A stretch of DNA of 64,000 nt from Salinibacterium sp. UTAS2018 (GCF_004118935.1 NZ_CP035375.1:2418001-2482000); one strand, 5' to 3'. Numbered from the stretch's first letter, positions 8,949 to 17,628 are shown. Made by a program: numbers and translations. The notes: generated by a model not told the origin, from the letters alone.

Positions 8949-10587
8949 TTCGGCGAACGGCGACGCAGCCGGAGACAACTTCGTGCCTGAGGGCGACGCG
9001 ACGCGTCCCAGCGACCACATGGATGCTCCGGCGCCCGCGCGGGACAGCAAGATTCAGCAGCCGCGGCTCGGCTTCGTTGGCTACGCGCGGTTCTTCTGGC
9101 GTCAGCTCACGAGTATGCGCACCGCGCTGTTCTTGCTGCTGCTTCTCGCGGTGGCGGCCATCCCCGGCTCGCTCGTTCCGCAGATCACGTCTGACCCCAA
9201 CGGTGTCATCGCCTACCGCAACAACTATCCCGATACTGCCGCGGTGCTCGACTTCTTCCAAGTCTTCAACACCTACAGCTCGGTGTGGTTCTCGTCGATC
9301 TACCTGCTGCTCTTCATTTCCTTGATCGGCTGCGTGCTTCCGCGCACCAAGCATCACTTCGACGCGTTGCGCGCGAGCCCGCCCAAAACGCCGGCCCGCC
9401 TTTCGCGGTTGCAAGGCTTCACCACGCGCACGACCGAAGCGGATGTTGACAGCACCATCGACTCCGCGCGCCGCCTGCTGCGCTCGCAGCGTTATCGCAC
9501 CGAGCTTTACGGAGACTCGGTCAGCGCCGAGCGTGGCTACCTGCGCGAAACCGGAAACCTCGTATTCCATGCCGCGCTCGTGGGCGTGCTCGTCACGGTT
9601 GGCCTTGGCGGGGGCTTCGGCTACACGGGTCAGCGCGTCATCGTTGAGGGTTATGCGTTCAGCAACTCTCTTGCCAGTTACGACTCGTTCAACCCGGGCC
9701 GCTTCTTCACGGATGATGCGCTCGATCCGTACACCGTCGCTCTCGACTCCTTCGAGCCGGTCTACGAGCAAACCAACCGCCAGGCCATTGGGCAAGCGAT
9801 CGACTTCACCGCCAACGTCACCACGACTGTGCGCGGCGAGCAACCGCAGCAGTCGCAAATCAAGGTCAACGAACCCCTGAGTCTCAGCGGAACAAACCTG
9901 TACCTCCTCGGTAACGGCTACGCCCCCGTTCTCACCGTGCGCGACGCCGATGACAAGGTCGTGTGGTCGCAGCCAACGCCGTGCCTCCCGTTCGACGCCA
10001 ACCTCGGCAGCACGTGCGTCATCAAGATTCCGGATGGCCTCAATCAGCAGATCGGAATGCTCGGCTTTCTCTATCCGACCACCGGCACGCTCGGTTCTGG
10101 CGCTCTCGCTTCGGTCTATCCCGACCTCATCTCGCCCACGCTCACGTTGGAGGTGTACGAGGGCGACCTCGGCCTCGACAATGGCCAGGGCGCTAATGCC
10201 TACGCGCTGAACACTGACTCCCTCGAGCAAGTCGCGGGGCGCAACTCTGAGGCCGAAACGCTGCGGTTGACGCCCGGTGACCGCCTCGAGCTGCCCAACG
10301 GTCTCGGCAGTGTCGAGTTGGCGAGCATCCCGCGCTTCGTGTCGCTGGATGTGCACCACGACCCCTCACAGCTGCCCGTGCTGATTTTCGCCATTCTCGT
10401 GATCAGCGGGCTCGTGACGAGTCTGTTCGTTCCGCGACGCCGCATGTGGGTCGCCGCGCGCGCTGATGGTGCGGGAACAACAACAATTGAGTACGCGGCA
10501 CTGGCCCGCGGTGACGACCCCACGCTGGAGGCCGCCGTCACTGATTTCGCCGACAAACATTCCCAGCAACTGAGAGTTAGGGTGTAG
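8926..10587 (+). CDS. resB: cytochrome c assembly protein ResB (CcsA partner)
   Basis: A 553-residue System II cytochrome c synthetase subunit. An N-terminal cytoplasmic tail of about 40 residues precedes TM segments at FFWRQLTSMRTALFLLLLLA, SSIYLLLFISLIGCVLPR and LVFHAALVGVLVTVGLGGGF. A large extracytoplasmic domain follows. The final TM is LPVLIFAILVISGLVTSLFV and a short cytoplasmic tail ends the protein. With CcsB it delivers haem to apocytochrome c outside the membrane. GTG start inside the end of ccdA. Confidence 0.94.
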   Translation: MVSTHSSDSANGDAAGDNFVPEGDATRPSDHMDAPAPARDSKIQQPRLGFVGYARFFWRQLTSMRTALFLLLLLAVAAIPGSLVPQITSDPNGVIAYRNNYPDTAAVLDFFQVFNTYSSVWFSSIYLLLFISLIGCVLPRTKHHFDALRASPPKTPARLSRLQGFTTRTTEADVDSTIDSARRLLRSQRYRTELYGDSVSAERGYLRETGNLVFHAALVGVLVTVGLGGGFGYTGQRVIVEGYAFSNSLASYDSFNPGRFFTDDALDPYTVALDSFEPVYEQTNRQAIGQAIDFTANVTTTVRGEQPQQSQIKVNEPLSLSGTNLYLLGNGYAPVLTVRDADDKVVWSQPTPCLPFDANLGSTCVIKIPDGLNQQIGMLGFLYPTTGTLGSGALASVYPDLISPTLTLEVYEGDLGLDNGQGANAYALNTDSLEQVAGRNSEAETLRLTPGDRLELPNGLGSVELASIPRFVSLDVHHDPSQLPVLIFAILVISGLVTSLFVPRRRMWVAARADGAGTTTIEYAALARGDDPTLEAAVTDFADKHSQQLRVRV

Positions 10588-10589
10588 TC

Positions 10590-11594
10590 GTGACTGAGAC
10601 CTTCGTGTCGTATTCGCTGATTGCGGTTTATTCAGCGATGGCGATCTATACCTTCGCGTTCATTCTGTTCGCCGTCGACTTGGCGCGCCGCTCGGCAGAG
10701 TCGAGCGATGCGTCCGCAGCGAGTGCGACCGGCCTAGCTTCGGCATCCGCCCAGCAAGCTAGCGTGATGGCCCAGAGTTCCGCCGCTGGTGGTACAAGCA
10801 CGCTCACTGCGACGGCTGGCCCTGACGCCGAGCCTCGCGCCCCGCGGTCTCCCATTTCGCTCAAGCTCGCCATGGCCATGACGGTTCTCGCGTGGGCGCT
10901 TCACGTCAGCGCTGTGATCTTCCGCGGTGTTGCGGCCGGCCGCGTGCCGTGGGCCAACATGTTCGAATTCACGCTCACCGCCACCGCCCTCATCGTCGGT
11001 GTCTTTCTCGCCGTTCAGTTCTGGCAAGATCTTCGCTTCCTCGGCTCGTTCATTACGGGCTTCGCGCTGCTCGCGCTCGGCATCGGAACGTCGAGTTTTT
11101 ATGTGGATGTCGTACCCCTGCCGCCGGCGCTGCAGTCGGCCTGGTTGGTCATCCACGTCTTCGTCGCTAGCCTCAGCACCGGGTTCTTTGCTCTCGCCGC
11201 CGGGCTCTCCATCGTGCAGCTTATGCAGGCCCGTCGCGAGGCAGGCAAGGCGCTCAAGCTTCGCTTCCTCGACACTCTGCCCGCTGCTGACCGACTCGAA
11301 ACCTTGGCCTACCGCCTCACAGTGGTCGGCTTCGTCATGTGGACCTTCACGCTTATCGCCGGCGCTGTCTGGGCTGAGCGCGCCTGGGGTCGCTACTGGG
11401 GTTGGGACACCAAGGAAGTCTGGACCTTCATCATCTGGACCTTGTATGCCGGGTATATTCACGCCCGAGCAACGCGCGGTTGGCGCGGCTCGCGTTCGGC
11501 GTGGCTGGCGATCGTCGGGTTCCTCGCCATCGTCTTCAACTTCACGATTGTGAACCTCTTCTTCAAAGGACTTCACGCCTACTCAGGCCTCTAA
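10590..11594 (+). CDS. ccsB: cytochrome c biogenesis protein CcsB (haem-handling CcsA type)
   Basis: A 334-residue multi-spanning protein carrying the haem-binding signature RYWGWDTKEVWTFIIW (tryptophans at 270 and 272, Asp273), diagnostic for the CcsA/CcmC/CcmF family. After TM1 comes an unusually Ala/Ser-rich cytoplasmic segment (about residues 30-85). It follows resB by 2 bases with a GTG start and ends the operon. The last codons (Tyr-Ser-Gly-Leu-stop) form the first unit of a 16-bp tandem repeat that continues past the stop. Confidence 0.94.
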   Translation: MTETFVSYSLIAVYSAMAIYTFAFILFAVDLARRSAESSDASAASATGLASASAQQASVMAQSSAAGGTSTLTATAGPDAEPRAPRSPISLKLAMAMTVLAWALHVSAVIFRGVAAGRVPWANMFEFTLTATALIVGVFLAVQFWQDLRFLGSFITGFALLALGIGTSSFYVDVVPLPPALQSAWLVIHVFVASLSTGFFALAAGLSIVQLMQARREAGKALKLRFLDTLPAADRLETLAYRLTVVGFVMWTFTLIAGAVWAERAWGRYWGWDTKEVWTFIIWTLYAGYIHARATRGWRGSRSAWLAIVGFLAIVFNFTIVNLFFKGLHAYSGL

Positions 11595-11644
11595 TCACTC
11601 AAGCCTGTAACTACTCAGGCCTGTAATCACTCAGGCCTGTAAGC
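11581..11644. repeat. four 16-bp tandem repeats crossing the ccsB stop
   Basis: Units start at 11581, 11597, 11613 and 11629 with an exact 16-bp period and consensus ACTCAGGCCTGTAATC. Unit 1 contains the last ccsB codons and its stop; units 2-4 are non-coding. Each unit but the second carries the AGGCCT palindrome. The rest of the gap to 11714 shows nothing further. Confidence 0.9.
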
Positions 11645-11714
11645 ACCGGCCGCGGCGACCAGCCGTGCGATGAGGGATGCGTCTACCGACGGCATCCGAC
11701 GCGGGGTGCCGGGC

Positions 11715-11755
11715 TAAAAAGAAACGCTGGGGCCGCACCGAGCGACACCCCAGCG
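11715..11755 (-). terminator. intrinsic terminator for the 11800-12417 lipoprotein gene
   Basis: Read on the minus strand, CGCTGGGG and CCCCAGCG (11755-11748 and 11732-11725) form an 8-bp GC-rich stem around a 15-base loop, followed by TTTCTTTTTAG. The T-rich tail is only on this strand, so it serves the lipoprotein gene, not ccsB. Confidence 0.8.
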
Positions 11756-11799
11756 CTTGCTTGGGGAGAGCCGACCATAGCGGCTCAGGGGTGACGAGT

Positions 11800-12417
11800 T
11801 TAGCTGGCCGGAGTCAGCTGCATGGCCACCGTCGGGTTGCCGTCGCCGGTCGCGAATTGAATGATCGGACCGTCGGCGCCGCACTCGTAGGGCGCCGAGT
11901 TGATCGGGGCGCTATTGATGAAGCCCTCGCTGAGATCGGTACCGTCAACGCTGATGCCGCCCACGGAGACCGTCACGGCAATATCGCTCTCTTCGTGAGA
12001 GGTCGTGATAGTCGTCTCGGTGGCTTCGTAGTCGCCACTGATCGCGCCGGTGATAGCTCCCACGCCTTCGCTGCCCGCCACTTCAAGAAGGATCGTGAAA
12101 TCGGGCGTGTAGGTGTAGGTGGTGTCGCTAAATGAGAGCCCCGTTCCGCCCTCCACGCTGATGTCGAGCCCTTCGTTGGAACCGCTGACGGCGCTGTAGA
12201 AGCCCTGCATTTGGTCTTCAGCGATGTACCACTCGCCGATCAGGCACTCCGGGCCGCTGACCATCTCTTCTTCGGGCTCAGCAGGAGCTGCGGCATCCGT
12301 TTCAATGCTCGTGGTGTCGTCAGGTTCCGCTGCGGGCGGGGTGCACGCGGTGAGTACGCCCACGCTGAGCAGGCTTACGGCGGTTAGTGCTCGCAGGCGG
12401 CGCAGCTCAGTAGACAT
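11800..12417 (-). CDS. hypothetical lipoprotein
   Basis: A 205-residue exported protein that I do not recognise. The signal peptide ends in the lipobox LTAC (Cys25). An acidic Pro/Ala/Glu linker (residues 26-52) leads to a beta-rich domain that begins SGPECLIGEWYIAEDQMQGF and ends SAPYECGADGPIIQFATGDG, with one cysteine at each end that could form a disulfide. 'LxGxW...' openings are seen in lipocalin-like domains, but that is only suggestive. AAGGAG lies 5 bases before the ATG. A terminator follows at 11755-11715. Confidence 0.82.
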   Translation of the reverse strand: MSTELRRLRALTAVSLLSVGVLTACTPPAAEPDDTTSIETDAAAPAEPEEEMVSGPECLIGEWYIAEDQMQGFYSAVSGSNEGLDISVEGGTGLSFSDTTYTYTPDFTILLEVAGSEGVGAITGAISGDYEATETTITTSHEESDIAVTVSVGGISVDGTDLSEGFINSAPINSAPYECGADGPIIQFATGDGNPTVAMQLTPAS

Positions 12418-12482
12418 TGTTGCTCCTTGACGGCGATCACCCTCGGTAGCGATCGACGAATCTAGCCTACTGAGCGGCCTCG

Positions 12483-13475
12483 CTACTGCGGTGAGTAATT
12501 TTTACCTAGTTCATGACAGCGCGTCAGGCGGTCGAGCCACCACTGGGTGCGTTCCGGGCTGGCAGCCCATCGTGTCAGCAGCGCTTCGTCGGCCTCGACG
12601 CGGCGCACTTCAAGTTGGCCGTCACGAGCGCGCAGGGGAGCAGGGGTGACGTCGGCGGCGAGCAGGGATGCTGTGGCGAGCCCACAGTCGTAATCGAGCG
12701 GGTCGATCGCAGCCGCCAAGTGCGCCCCCATTGCAAGCCCCACCGAAGTCTCCAAGGCGCTCGAAACGACGACGGGAAGGCCAGCGTCATTCACGATCGC
12801 CAGGGCCCGAGAGATGCCACCCAGGGGCTGTGCCTTAATCACCAGCAGATCGGCGGCACCTGCGCGCGCCACTGCGAGCGGATCAGCGGCCTTGCGCACG
12901 CTCTCGTCTGCTGCGACCGGGATACCCATGTACTTGATGCGGGTGCGCAACTCGCCCAGCTCTTCCACCGTGGCACAGGGCTGTTCAACGTACTCGAGGT
13001 CGTATTCGGCGAAGGCATGAACGGCACGCTCCGCCTCATCCACGTTCCAGGCGCCGTTGGCGTCGACGCGAATGCGACCGGTCGGCCCCATCACGCGACG
13101 CACCTCGGCGACGCGAGCAACGTCATCCGCCAAGGTCTGACCGGGTTCGGCCACCTTTACTTTGGCGGTGCGGCAGCCGTGAAAGCGCTCGAGAACCGCC
13201 TCGACGAGGTCGGCAGGCACTGCGGGCACGGTGGCATTGACCCAGACATGATCGCGCACGAGGGGCGGCTGCTCGTTGTAGGCGTAGTCGATGGCAGCGA
13301 GTAGCCACGGCGTTGCTTCGACATCGTCGTACTCGACGAAGGGCGAAAACTCGCTCCACCCTTGCGGGCCGCGGAACAACAGCGCTTCACGTTGATCGAT
13401 GCCACGAAAGCGTGACGTCATGGGCAGGGACACCACGTGAGCGGTGTCGAGAATTTCGTTCACTGAAGGGAACAT
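12483..13475 (-). CDS. menC: o-succinylbenzoate synthase
   Basis: A 330-residue enolase-superfamily enzyme that dehydrates SHCHC to o-succinylbenzoate in menaquinone synthesis. The catalytic lysine pair region is TAKVKVAEPG, metal ligands are in RVDANGAWN, VEQPC and AADES, and the second lysine is in LLVIKAQPLGG. It is transcribed away from menB, beyond a small membrane protein gene. A CAGACT box (a weaker TANNNT variant) stands 6 bases before the ATG, so translation may be leaderless. Confidence 0.93.
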   Translation of the reverse strand: MFPSVNEILDTAHVVSLPMTSRFRGIDQREALLFRGPQGWSEFSPFVEYDDVEATPWLLAAIDYAYNEQPPLVRDHVWVNATVPAVPADLVEAVLERFHGCRTAKVKVAEPGQTLADDVARVAEVRRVMGPTGRIRVDANGAWNVDEAERAVHAFAEYDLEYVEQPCATVEELGELRTRIKYMGIPVAADESVRKAADPLAVARAGAADLLVIKAQPLGGISRALAIVNDAGLPVVVSSALETSVGLAMGAHLAAAIDPLDYDCGLATASLLAADVTPAPLRARDGQLEVRRVEADEALLTRWAASPERTQWWLDRLTRCHELGKNYSPQ

Positions 13476-13517
13476 GTTCCCAGTCTGACAAGTTCCACTG
13501 TCAGTTAGGGTAATTGC

Positions 13518-13943
13518 GTGACTAATCCGGGGGATATCGAGCGCGTAGCGACCAAGATCGTGCCGTATTACGTCGTCGGCGTTGTGGATGACGAAGAAAC
13601 TGATGCGCCCGCCGACGGTGAATCAGAAGAGACCGTCGAACCGGAGGAGACTCCAGTGGCACGTCGCCCCCGGCCCCGCTGGGTCGGTTTCATCGCCGCA
13701 GCGCTCGGCGTTGCGACCCTCGTGCTCTTGATCATCGCCATGATCGTGTCTGCCGGCGGCGATTACCCCACGGGCACACTCCTCGCTCAAGTCACCATCG
13801 TGGTGTCGATTTCGGCGGCCGTCACTGCTGCGCTCTGCCTTGTCTTCGGCCTGCAACGTCGGTGGGCGGCATTCGGCCTTGCGGTCGCGATTCTTGCCAA
13901 TCCGCTGGTTGTGCTGAACGTCTTCCGGTTCTTCGAGAGCTAA
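13518..13943 (+). CDS. small membrane protein of unknown function
   Basis: A 141-residue product. Residues 1-55 are hydrophilic and acidic (an E/D/P-rich stretch after VPYYVVGVVDDEE). Three hydrophobic helices follow: WVGFIAAALGVATLVLLIIA, TLLAQVTIVVSISAAVTAAL and AAFGLAVAILANPLVVLNVF. I do not recognise the family. GTG start, with TAGGGT exactly 6 bases upstream and no Shine-Dalgarno. It sits between menC and menB, but nothing ties it to quinone synthesis except position. Its final codons seed the 22-bp tandem repeat that follows. Confidence 0.8.
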   Translation: MTNPGDIERVATKIVPYYVVGVVDDEETDAPADGESEETVEPEETPVARRPRPRWVGFIAAALGVATLVLLIIAMIVSAGGDYPTGTLLAQVTIVVSISAAVTAALCLVFGLQRRWAAFGLAVAILANPLVVLNVFRFFES

Positions 13944-14012
13944 ACGTCGGTTCTTCGCGAACCGAGTGTCGGTTCTTTGAGAACCGAAAGTCGGTTGGGG
14001 CGAACCGAAGCG
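13925..14012. repeat. 22-bp tandem repeats containing inverted repeats, upstream of menB
   Basis: Three full units start at 13947, 13969 and 13991 with an exact 22-bp period. Units 1 and 2 hold CGGTTC-N5-GAACCG, unit 3 the shorter CGGTT-N6-AACCG. A fourth, diverged unit (13925) lies inside the last codons and stop of the preceding gene and shares its first half, CGGTTCTTCG. The array ends about 45 bases before the menB -10 box. Confidence 0.9.
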
Positions 14013-14068
14013 CAGCATCCTCGGTTCGGCATCAGCCCGCGCTGCACGCGGGTGGATATGGTGGACCC

Positions 14069-15040
14069 ATGGCGCCTGTTTCTGAAATTTTTGATGAGAA
14101 GTTGTGGCGATCAGTCGCCGGTTTTGACGATCTCACCGACATCACCTATCACCACGATGTGACGGGAACGATTGCGCGCATCGCGTTCGATCGCCCCGAA
14201 GTGCGTAACGCCTTTCGGCCGCACACCGTCGACGAGCTTTACCAAACCCTGGATGACGTGCGCCAGAACCCGCGCATCGGTGTCGTTCTCCTCACCGGCA
14301 ACGGCCCGAGCGAGAAAGATGGCGGCTGGGCGTTCTGCTCCGGCGGCGACCAGCGCATCCGTGGCCGTGCAGGTTATGAGTACGAAGGCCAAGAGGGCGC
14401 GACGAACCCGACAGCCACTGCCGGGCTTACCGAAGCTGAGGTCGAGGCCGAAGCCGCTGCTGCCGCAGGAAAGCGTCGTGCCGCGGCTGGGCGCCTGCAC
14501 ATTCTTGAAGTACAGCGCCTCATCCGCTTTATGCCCAAGGTCGTTATTGCCGTGGTGCCCGGCTGGGCTGCCGGGGGAGGGCACTCACTACACGTGGTCT
14601 GTGACCTCACGATTGCCAGCGCCGAGCACGCCCGCTTCAAGCAGACGGATGTCGACGTCGGGTCGTTCGACGCCGGTTACGGCAGCGCCTACTTCGCTCG
14701 CCAGGTCGGCCAAAAGTTTGCCCGTGAAGTGTTCTTCCTTGCCCGCGAGTACGACGCGCAGCGTGCCCTCGACGCGGGAGCGATCAACGCCTCCGTGCCG
14801 CATGCCGAGCTCGAGGCCACCGCCTACGACTGGGCGACCACGATCATGACCAAGTCGCCGACCGCGATCCGCATGGTCAAGTTCGCCCTCAATGCCGTCG
14901 ACGACGGACTGGTCGGCCAGCAGGTCTTTGCGGGCGAAGCCACCCGGCTGGCGTACGGCACTGACGAAGCCGTCGAAGGCCGGGACTCGTTCTTGCAGAA
15001 GCGTGAACCTGACTGGTCGCCCTTCCCGTGGCAGTACTGA
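14069..15040 (+). CDS. menB: 1,4-dihydroxy-2-naphthoyl-CoA synthase
   Basis: A 323-residue crotonase-fold enzyme that closes the second ring of the naphthoquinone from o-succinylbenzoyl-CoA. Visible features are the oxyanion-hole glycines in AFCSGGDQRIRG and PGWAAGGGHSLHVVCDLTIA, the catalytic aspartate region TDVDVGSFDAGYGSAY, and the C-terminal domain-swapped tail ending PDWSPFPWQY. An Ala/Glu-rich insert (about residues 115-145) is typical of actinobacterial MenB. The ATG at 14069 is chosen because TATGGT stands 6 bases upstream; the longer ORF to 13862 reads through the preceding gene and the repeats. Confidence 0.95.
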   Translation: MAPVSEIFDEKLWRSVAGFDDLTDITYHHDVTGTIARIAFDRPEVRNAFRPHTVDELYQTLDDVRQNPRIGVVLLTGNGPSEKDGGWAFCSGGDQRIRGRAGYEYEGQEGATNPTATAGLTEAEVEAEAAAAAGKRRAAAGRLHILEVQRLIRFMPKVVIAVVPGWAAGGGHSLHVVCDLTIASAEHARFKQTDVDVGSFDAGYGSAYFARQVGQKFAREVFFLAREYDAQRALDAGAINASVPHAELEATAYDWATTIMTKSPTAIRMVKFALNAVDDGLVGQQVFAGEATRLAYGTDEAVEGRDSFLQKREPDWSPFPWQY

Positions 15041-15123
15041 CGCCCTAAAAGGGTAGACGCCCCGGCGGTACTGAGGCTCCGCCGTTCTAACGTTCCGACA
15101 GTTCACCGCAGAGAGGTTTACCC

Positions 15124-16251
15124 GTGACCGCTGAAAACACTCCGACTCGAGAACTCTGGTCCGTCGACGCCCGTGACCCCCGCAAGGTGTGGGCGGCGCT
15201 GAAGCCGGCACTCGATGGTTCGGGGGCCGCGATTCTGCCGCACCCGGCCTCCCCCTCTGGCCTGCCAGAGACCGTTGCCGCGAACGTGGCTGTCGTCGTT
15301 GAAACGAGCGGATCGACGGGCCGACCCAAGCGCGTGATGCTCAGTGCGGCTGCGTTGAAGGCGAGTGCTGCGGCATCCGATGAACTTCTGGGCGGGCCGG
15401 GGCAATGGCTGCTGGCCGTTCCGGCGCACTACATCGCGGGCATCAATGTACTCGCCCGCTCGTATTTTGCGGGTACCGAGCCGGTCATGATGGCGCCTCA
15501 GGGGTTTACGGCCGATGCCTTCGTGGCGGCCGTGGCCGAGCTCACCGCCGAGCGCCGTTTCGTGTCTCTCGTACCCGTGCAGCTCGCGCGACTGCTTGAG
15601 TCAGAAGAGGCTGTCGCGGCCCTCGCCACGTTCACACGGATCTTGGTGGGTGGGCAATCGTCTCCGGGCGCCCTCCTCGCCGCAGCTCGCGCTCGCGGCC
15701 TCGCGGTCTCGACCACCTACGGGTCGAGTGAGACCAGTGGCGGCGCTGTATGGGATGGCACGCCATTGCCCGGGGTCAGCGTGCGACTTGTGGATGACCG
15801 CATCGAACTTTCGGGGCCGATGCTCGCCGAGGGCTACCTCGACGACCCACGTCGCAGCGCCTTCTCGTTTCGGCTGAGTGACGGCGTGCGGTGGTACCGC
15901 ACCGACGATGTCGGCGACATTGTCGATGGAGTGCTGCGGGTTCGCGGCCGCGCCGACGACATGATTATTTCGGGCGGAGTGAAGGTTTCGCTCACCGAGG
16001 TGGAGACCGCTGTTCGCTCGCTTCCCGGCCAGAGCGCGGCTGTCGTGGTGGCCGCACCTCACCCGGAATGGGGCGAAGCCCCCGTCATGATCACGACCGT
16101 GGCGATTGAACTGGATGCGCTGCGAGAGACAATCGTCGCTCAACTGTCAGCGGCAGCGGCGCCCGCTCGCGTCATCCTCGTCAATGAGATTCCTATGCTT
16201 TCGACGGGAAAACCCGACAAACTCGCCTTAGCGTCAGTCGTGCTTAAGTAG
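15124..16251 (+). CDS. menE: o-succinylbenzoate--CoA ligase
   Basis: A 375-residue ANL-superfamily adenylating enzyme, short as usual for actinobacterial MenE. The P-loop is VVVETSGSTGRPKRVML, the adenine motif TTYGSSETSGG, the hinge YRTDDVGDI, then RGRADDMIISGGVKVSLTEV, with the catalytic lysine in LSTGKPDK. It activates o-succinylbenzoate for MenB. GTG start with GAGAGG 7 bases upstream, so unlike its neighbours it carries a leader. Its stop TAG forms part of the -10 box of menA. Confidence 0.93.
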   Translation: MTAENTPTRELWSVDARDPRKVWAALKPALDGSGAAILPHPASPSGLPETVAANVAVVVETSGSTGRPKRVMLSAAALKASAAASDELLGGPGQWLLAVPAHYIAGINVLARSYFAGTEPVMMAPQGFTADAFVAAVAELTAERRFVSLVPVQLARLLESEEAVAALATFTRILVGGQSSPGALLAAARARGLAVSTTYGSSETSGGAVWDGTPLPGVSVRLVDDRIELSGPMLAEGYLDDPRRSAFSFRLSDGVRWYRTDDVGDIVDGVLRVRGRADDMIISGGVKVSLTEVETAVRSLPGQSAAVVVAAPHPEWGEAPVMITTVAIELDALRETIVAQLSAAAAPARVILVNEIPMLSTGKPDKLALASVVLK

Positions 16252-16260
16252 AATCCCTCC

Positions 16261-17295
16261 GTGGCCTCTCCCAAACAGCAACGCATCGATCCGAAGACCG
16301 TCTCGCCGAAAGCGGGCTCGAAGTCGAGTCCACCCGCGGGTAAGAACAACGGCAAGAGCGCGAGTGGCCGCCCGGGTGGGCGTCCGCCGAAAGCACCCAA
16401 GATCGCCAAAGCGACGGCTCGCGATTGGATCAGCGGCGCTCGCATCCAGACGCTGCCGCTCGCTTTTGCCCCCGTGGCTCTGGGCACCGCCGCCGCGTTC
16501 GTGCTCCCGCACAACGTTGAAGGTGATGGCTGGCACTGGGTGCGTGCGCTGCTCTGCCTCGTGGTTGCTGTCTCGCTGCAGATCGGGGTGAACTTCGCCA
16601 ACGACTATTCCGACGGAGTGCGCGGCACGGATGATCACCGCGTTGGTCCTCGTCGCCTCACCGCTTCTGGTGCCGCTCGCCCGCGCACCGTCATCACGGT
16701 CGCCTTCGTGTGGTTCGGCATCGCTGCCGTTGCCGGGCTCATCATTGTGGTGCGCAGCGAACATTGGTGGCTGCTGGCGGTCGGAGCGGCAGCGATCGTC
16801 GCCGCGTACTTCTACACCGGCGGTAAGCGCCCCTACGGCTACCTCGGCCTTGGTGAGGTTTTCGTCTTCATCTTCTTCGGCCTCGTCGCCACGGCGGGAA
16901 CCACCTACGTGCTCGCGGATTCCGTGAACCTTGAGTCGTGGCTGGCCGCTGTCGCCGTGGGGCTGTTCGCGGTCGCGACGCTCATGGTCAACAACATCCG
17001 AGACATCGCTCAAGACAAGGTTGCGGGCAAGCGAACGCTGGCTGTGCGGATGGGTAACCTGCCGTCGCGCATCTTCTACGTCGTTGCGATGCTCGTACCG
17101 TTCGGCATTCTCGGCATCTACTCGCTGCTGTACTTCAACGCGTACCTGGTGTACTTCGTGCTTCTCGCTGCACTGCCCGCGTGTGTCATCGTGCTCACCG
17201 GTAAGACGCCGGCCGAGCTGATCTTGGCGCTAAAGCTGACGGGGCTCACTGCTCTGTTGTTCGGTATCGGTCTCGCTCTGGCGATCGCCTTCTAG
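16261..17295 (+). CDS. menA: 1,4-dihydroxy-2-naphthoate polyprenyltransferase
   Basis: A 344-residue UbiA-type membrane prenyltransferase that attaches the isoprenoid tail. The first aspartate-rich motif is NDYSDGVRGTDDHRVGPRRL and the second is NNIRDIAQDKVAGKRTLAVR, between about eight hydrophobic helices. The first about 55 residues are an uncommon Lys/Ser/Pro/Gly-rich cytoplasmic extension. GTG start; TAGAAT, which includes the menE stop, stands 6 bases upstream (leaderless). The last 66 bases overlap the convergent DUF4229 gene. Confidence 0.94.
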   Translation: MASPKQQRIDPKTVSPKAGSKSSPPAGKNNGKSASGRPGGRPPKAPKIAKATARDWISGARIQTLPLAFAPVALGTAAAFVLPHNVEGDGWHWVRALLCLVVAVSLQIGVNFANDYSDGVRGTDDHRVGPRRLTASGAARPRTVITVAFVWFGIAAVAGLIIVVRSEHWWLLAVGAAAIVAAYFYTGGKRPYGYLGLGEVFVFIFFGLVATAGTTYVLADSVNLESWLAAVAVGLFAVATLMVNNIRDIAQDKVAGKRTLAVRMGNLPSRIFYVVAMLVPFGILGIYSLLYFNAYLVYFVLLAALPACVIVLTGKTPAELILALKLTGLTALLFGIGLALAIAF

Positions 17296-17628
17296 CGAGG
17301 CAGCGCGCGGAAACGCGTCGGGGCGGGTCGCGCCCTCGGCGGTGGTTGCGGAGTCGGCAGCAGTCTCGGGGTCGGCAGCAGTCTCGAGGTCGGCCTCAGC
17401 GTCTTCAGCTTCGCGGTCGGGGTCGTGGCTTGGGCCTTCGCGGCGGGCGGCGAAGTCAAGAGCAACGGCATCCCGAAGTTTGCCGAAAAAGACATAAGAG
17501 ATGGCGAAACCGAGCACTGTCGCAATAACGGCGGCGAGCCACGGCTCAGTGCCCGCAATCATGAGAACGGTGAACGCCGCAGCGAACACTCCGAGGCGGA
17601 GCAGCGAGTAGGCGATCCAAGGTTTCAC
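17230..17628 (-). CDS. DUF4229 domain membrane protein
   Basis: A 132-residue protein with two N-terminal helices (YSLLRLGVFAAAFTVLMIAG and WLAAVIATVLGFAISYVFFG) followed by KLRDAVALDFAARREG, which matches the actinobacterial DUF4229 pattern. The C-terminal half is a disordered acidic Ala/Thr/Glu tail containing an 18-bp duplication. Role unknown. The gene overlaps the 3' end of menA by 66 bases tail to tail, which is large for a real pair; the C-terminus might be dispensable. Confidence 0.78.
   Translation of the reverse strand: MKPWIAYSLLRLGVFAAAFTVLMIAGTEPWLAAVIATVLGFAISYVFFGKLRDAVALDFAARREGPSHDPDREAEDAEADLETAADPETAADSATTAEGATRPDAFPRAASLEGDRQSETDTEQQSSEPRQL
17353..17388. repeat. 18-bp coding duplication in the DUF4229 tail
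   Basis: Two adjacent copies, GTCGGCAGCAGTCTCGGG and the same with one change near the end, give repeated Glu-Thr-Ala-Ala-Asp units in the minus-strand protein. A third, decayed copy follows at 17389. Confidence 0.85.

Noticed and set aside
8878..10359. A 493-codon open frame on the minus strand
   Set aside because: It is the antisense of resB, whose membrane segments and operon position are convincing; the antisense product is a charged, motif-free sequence.
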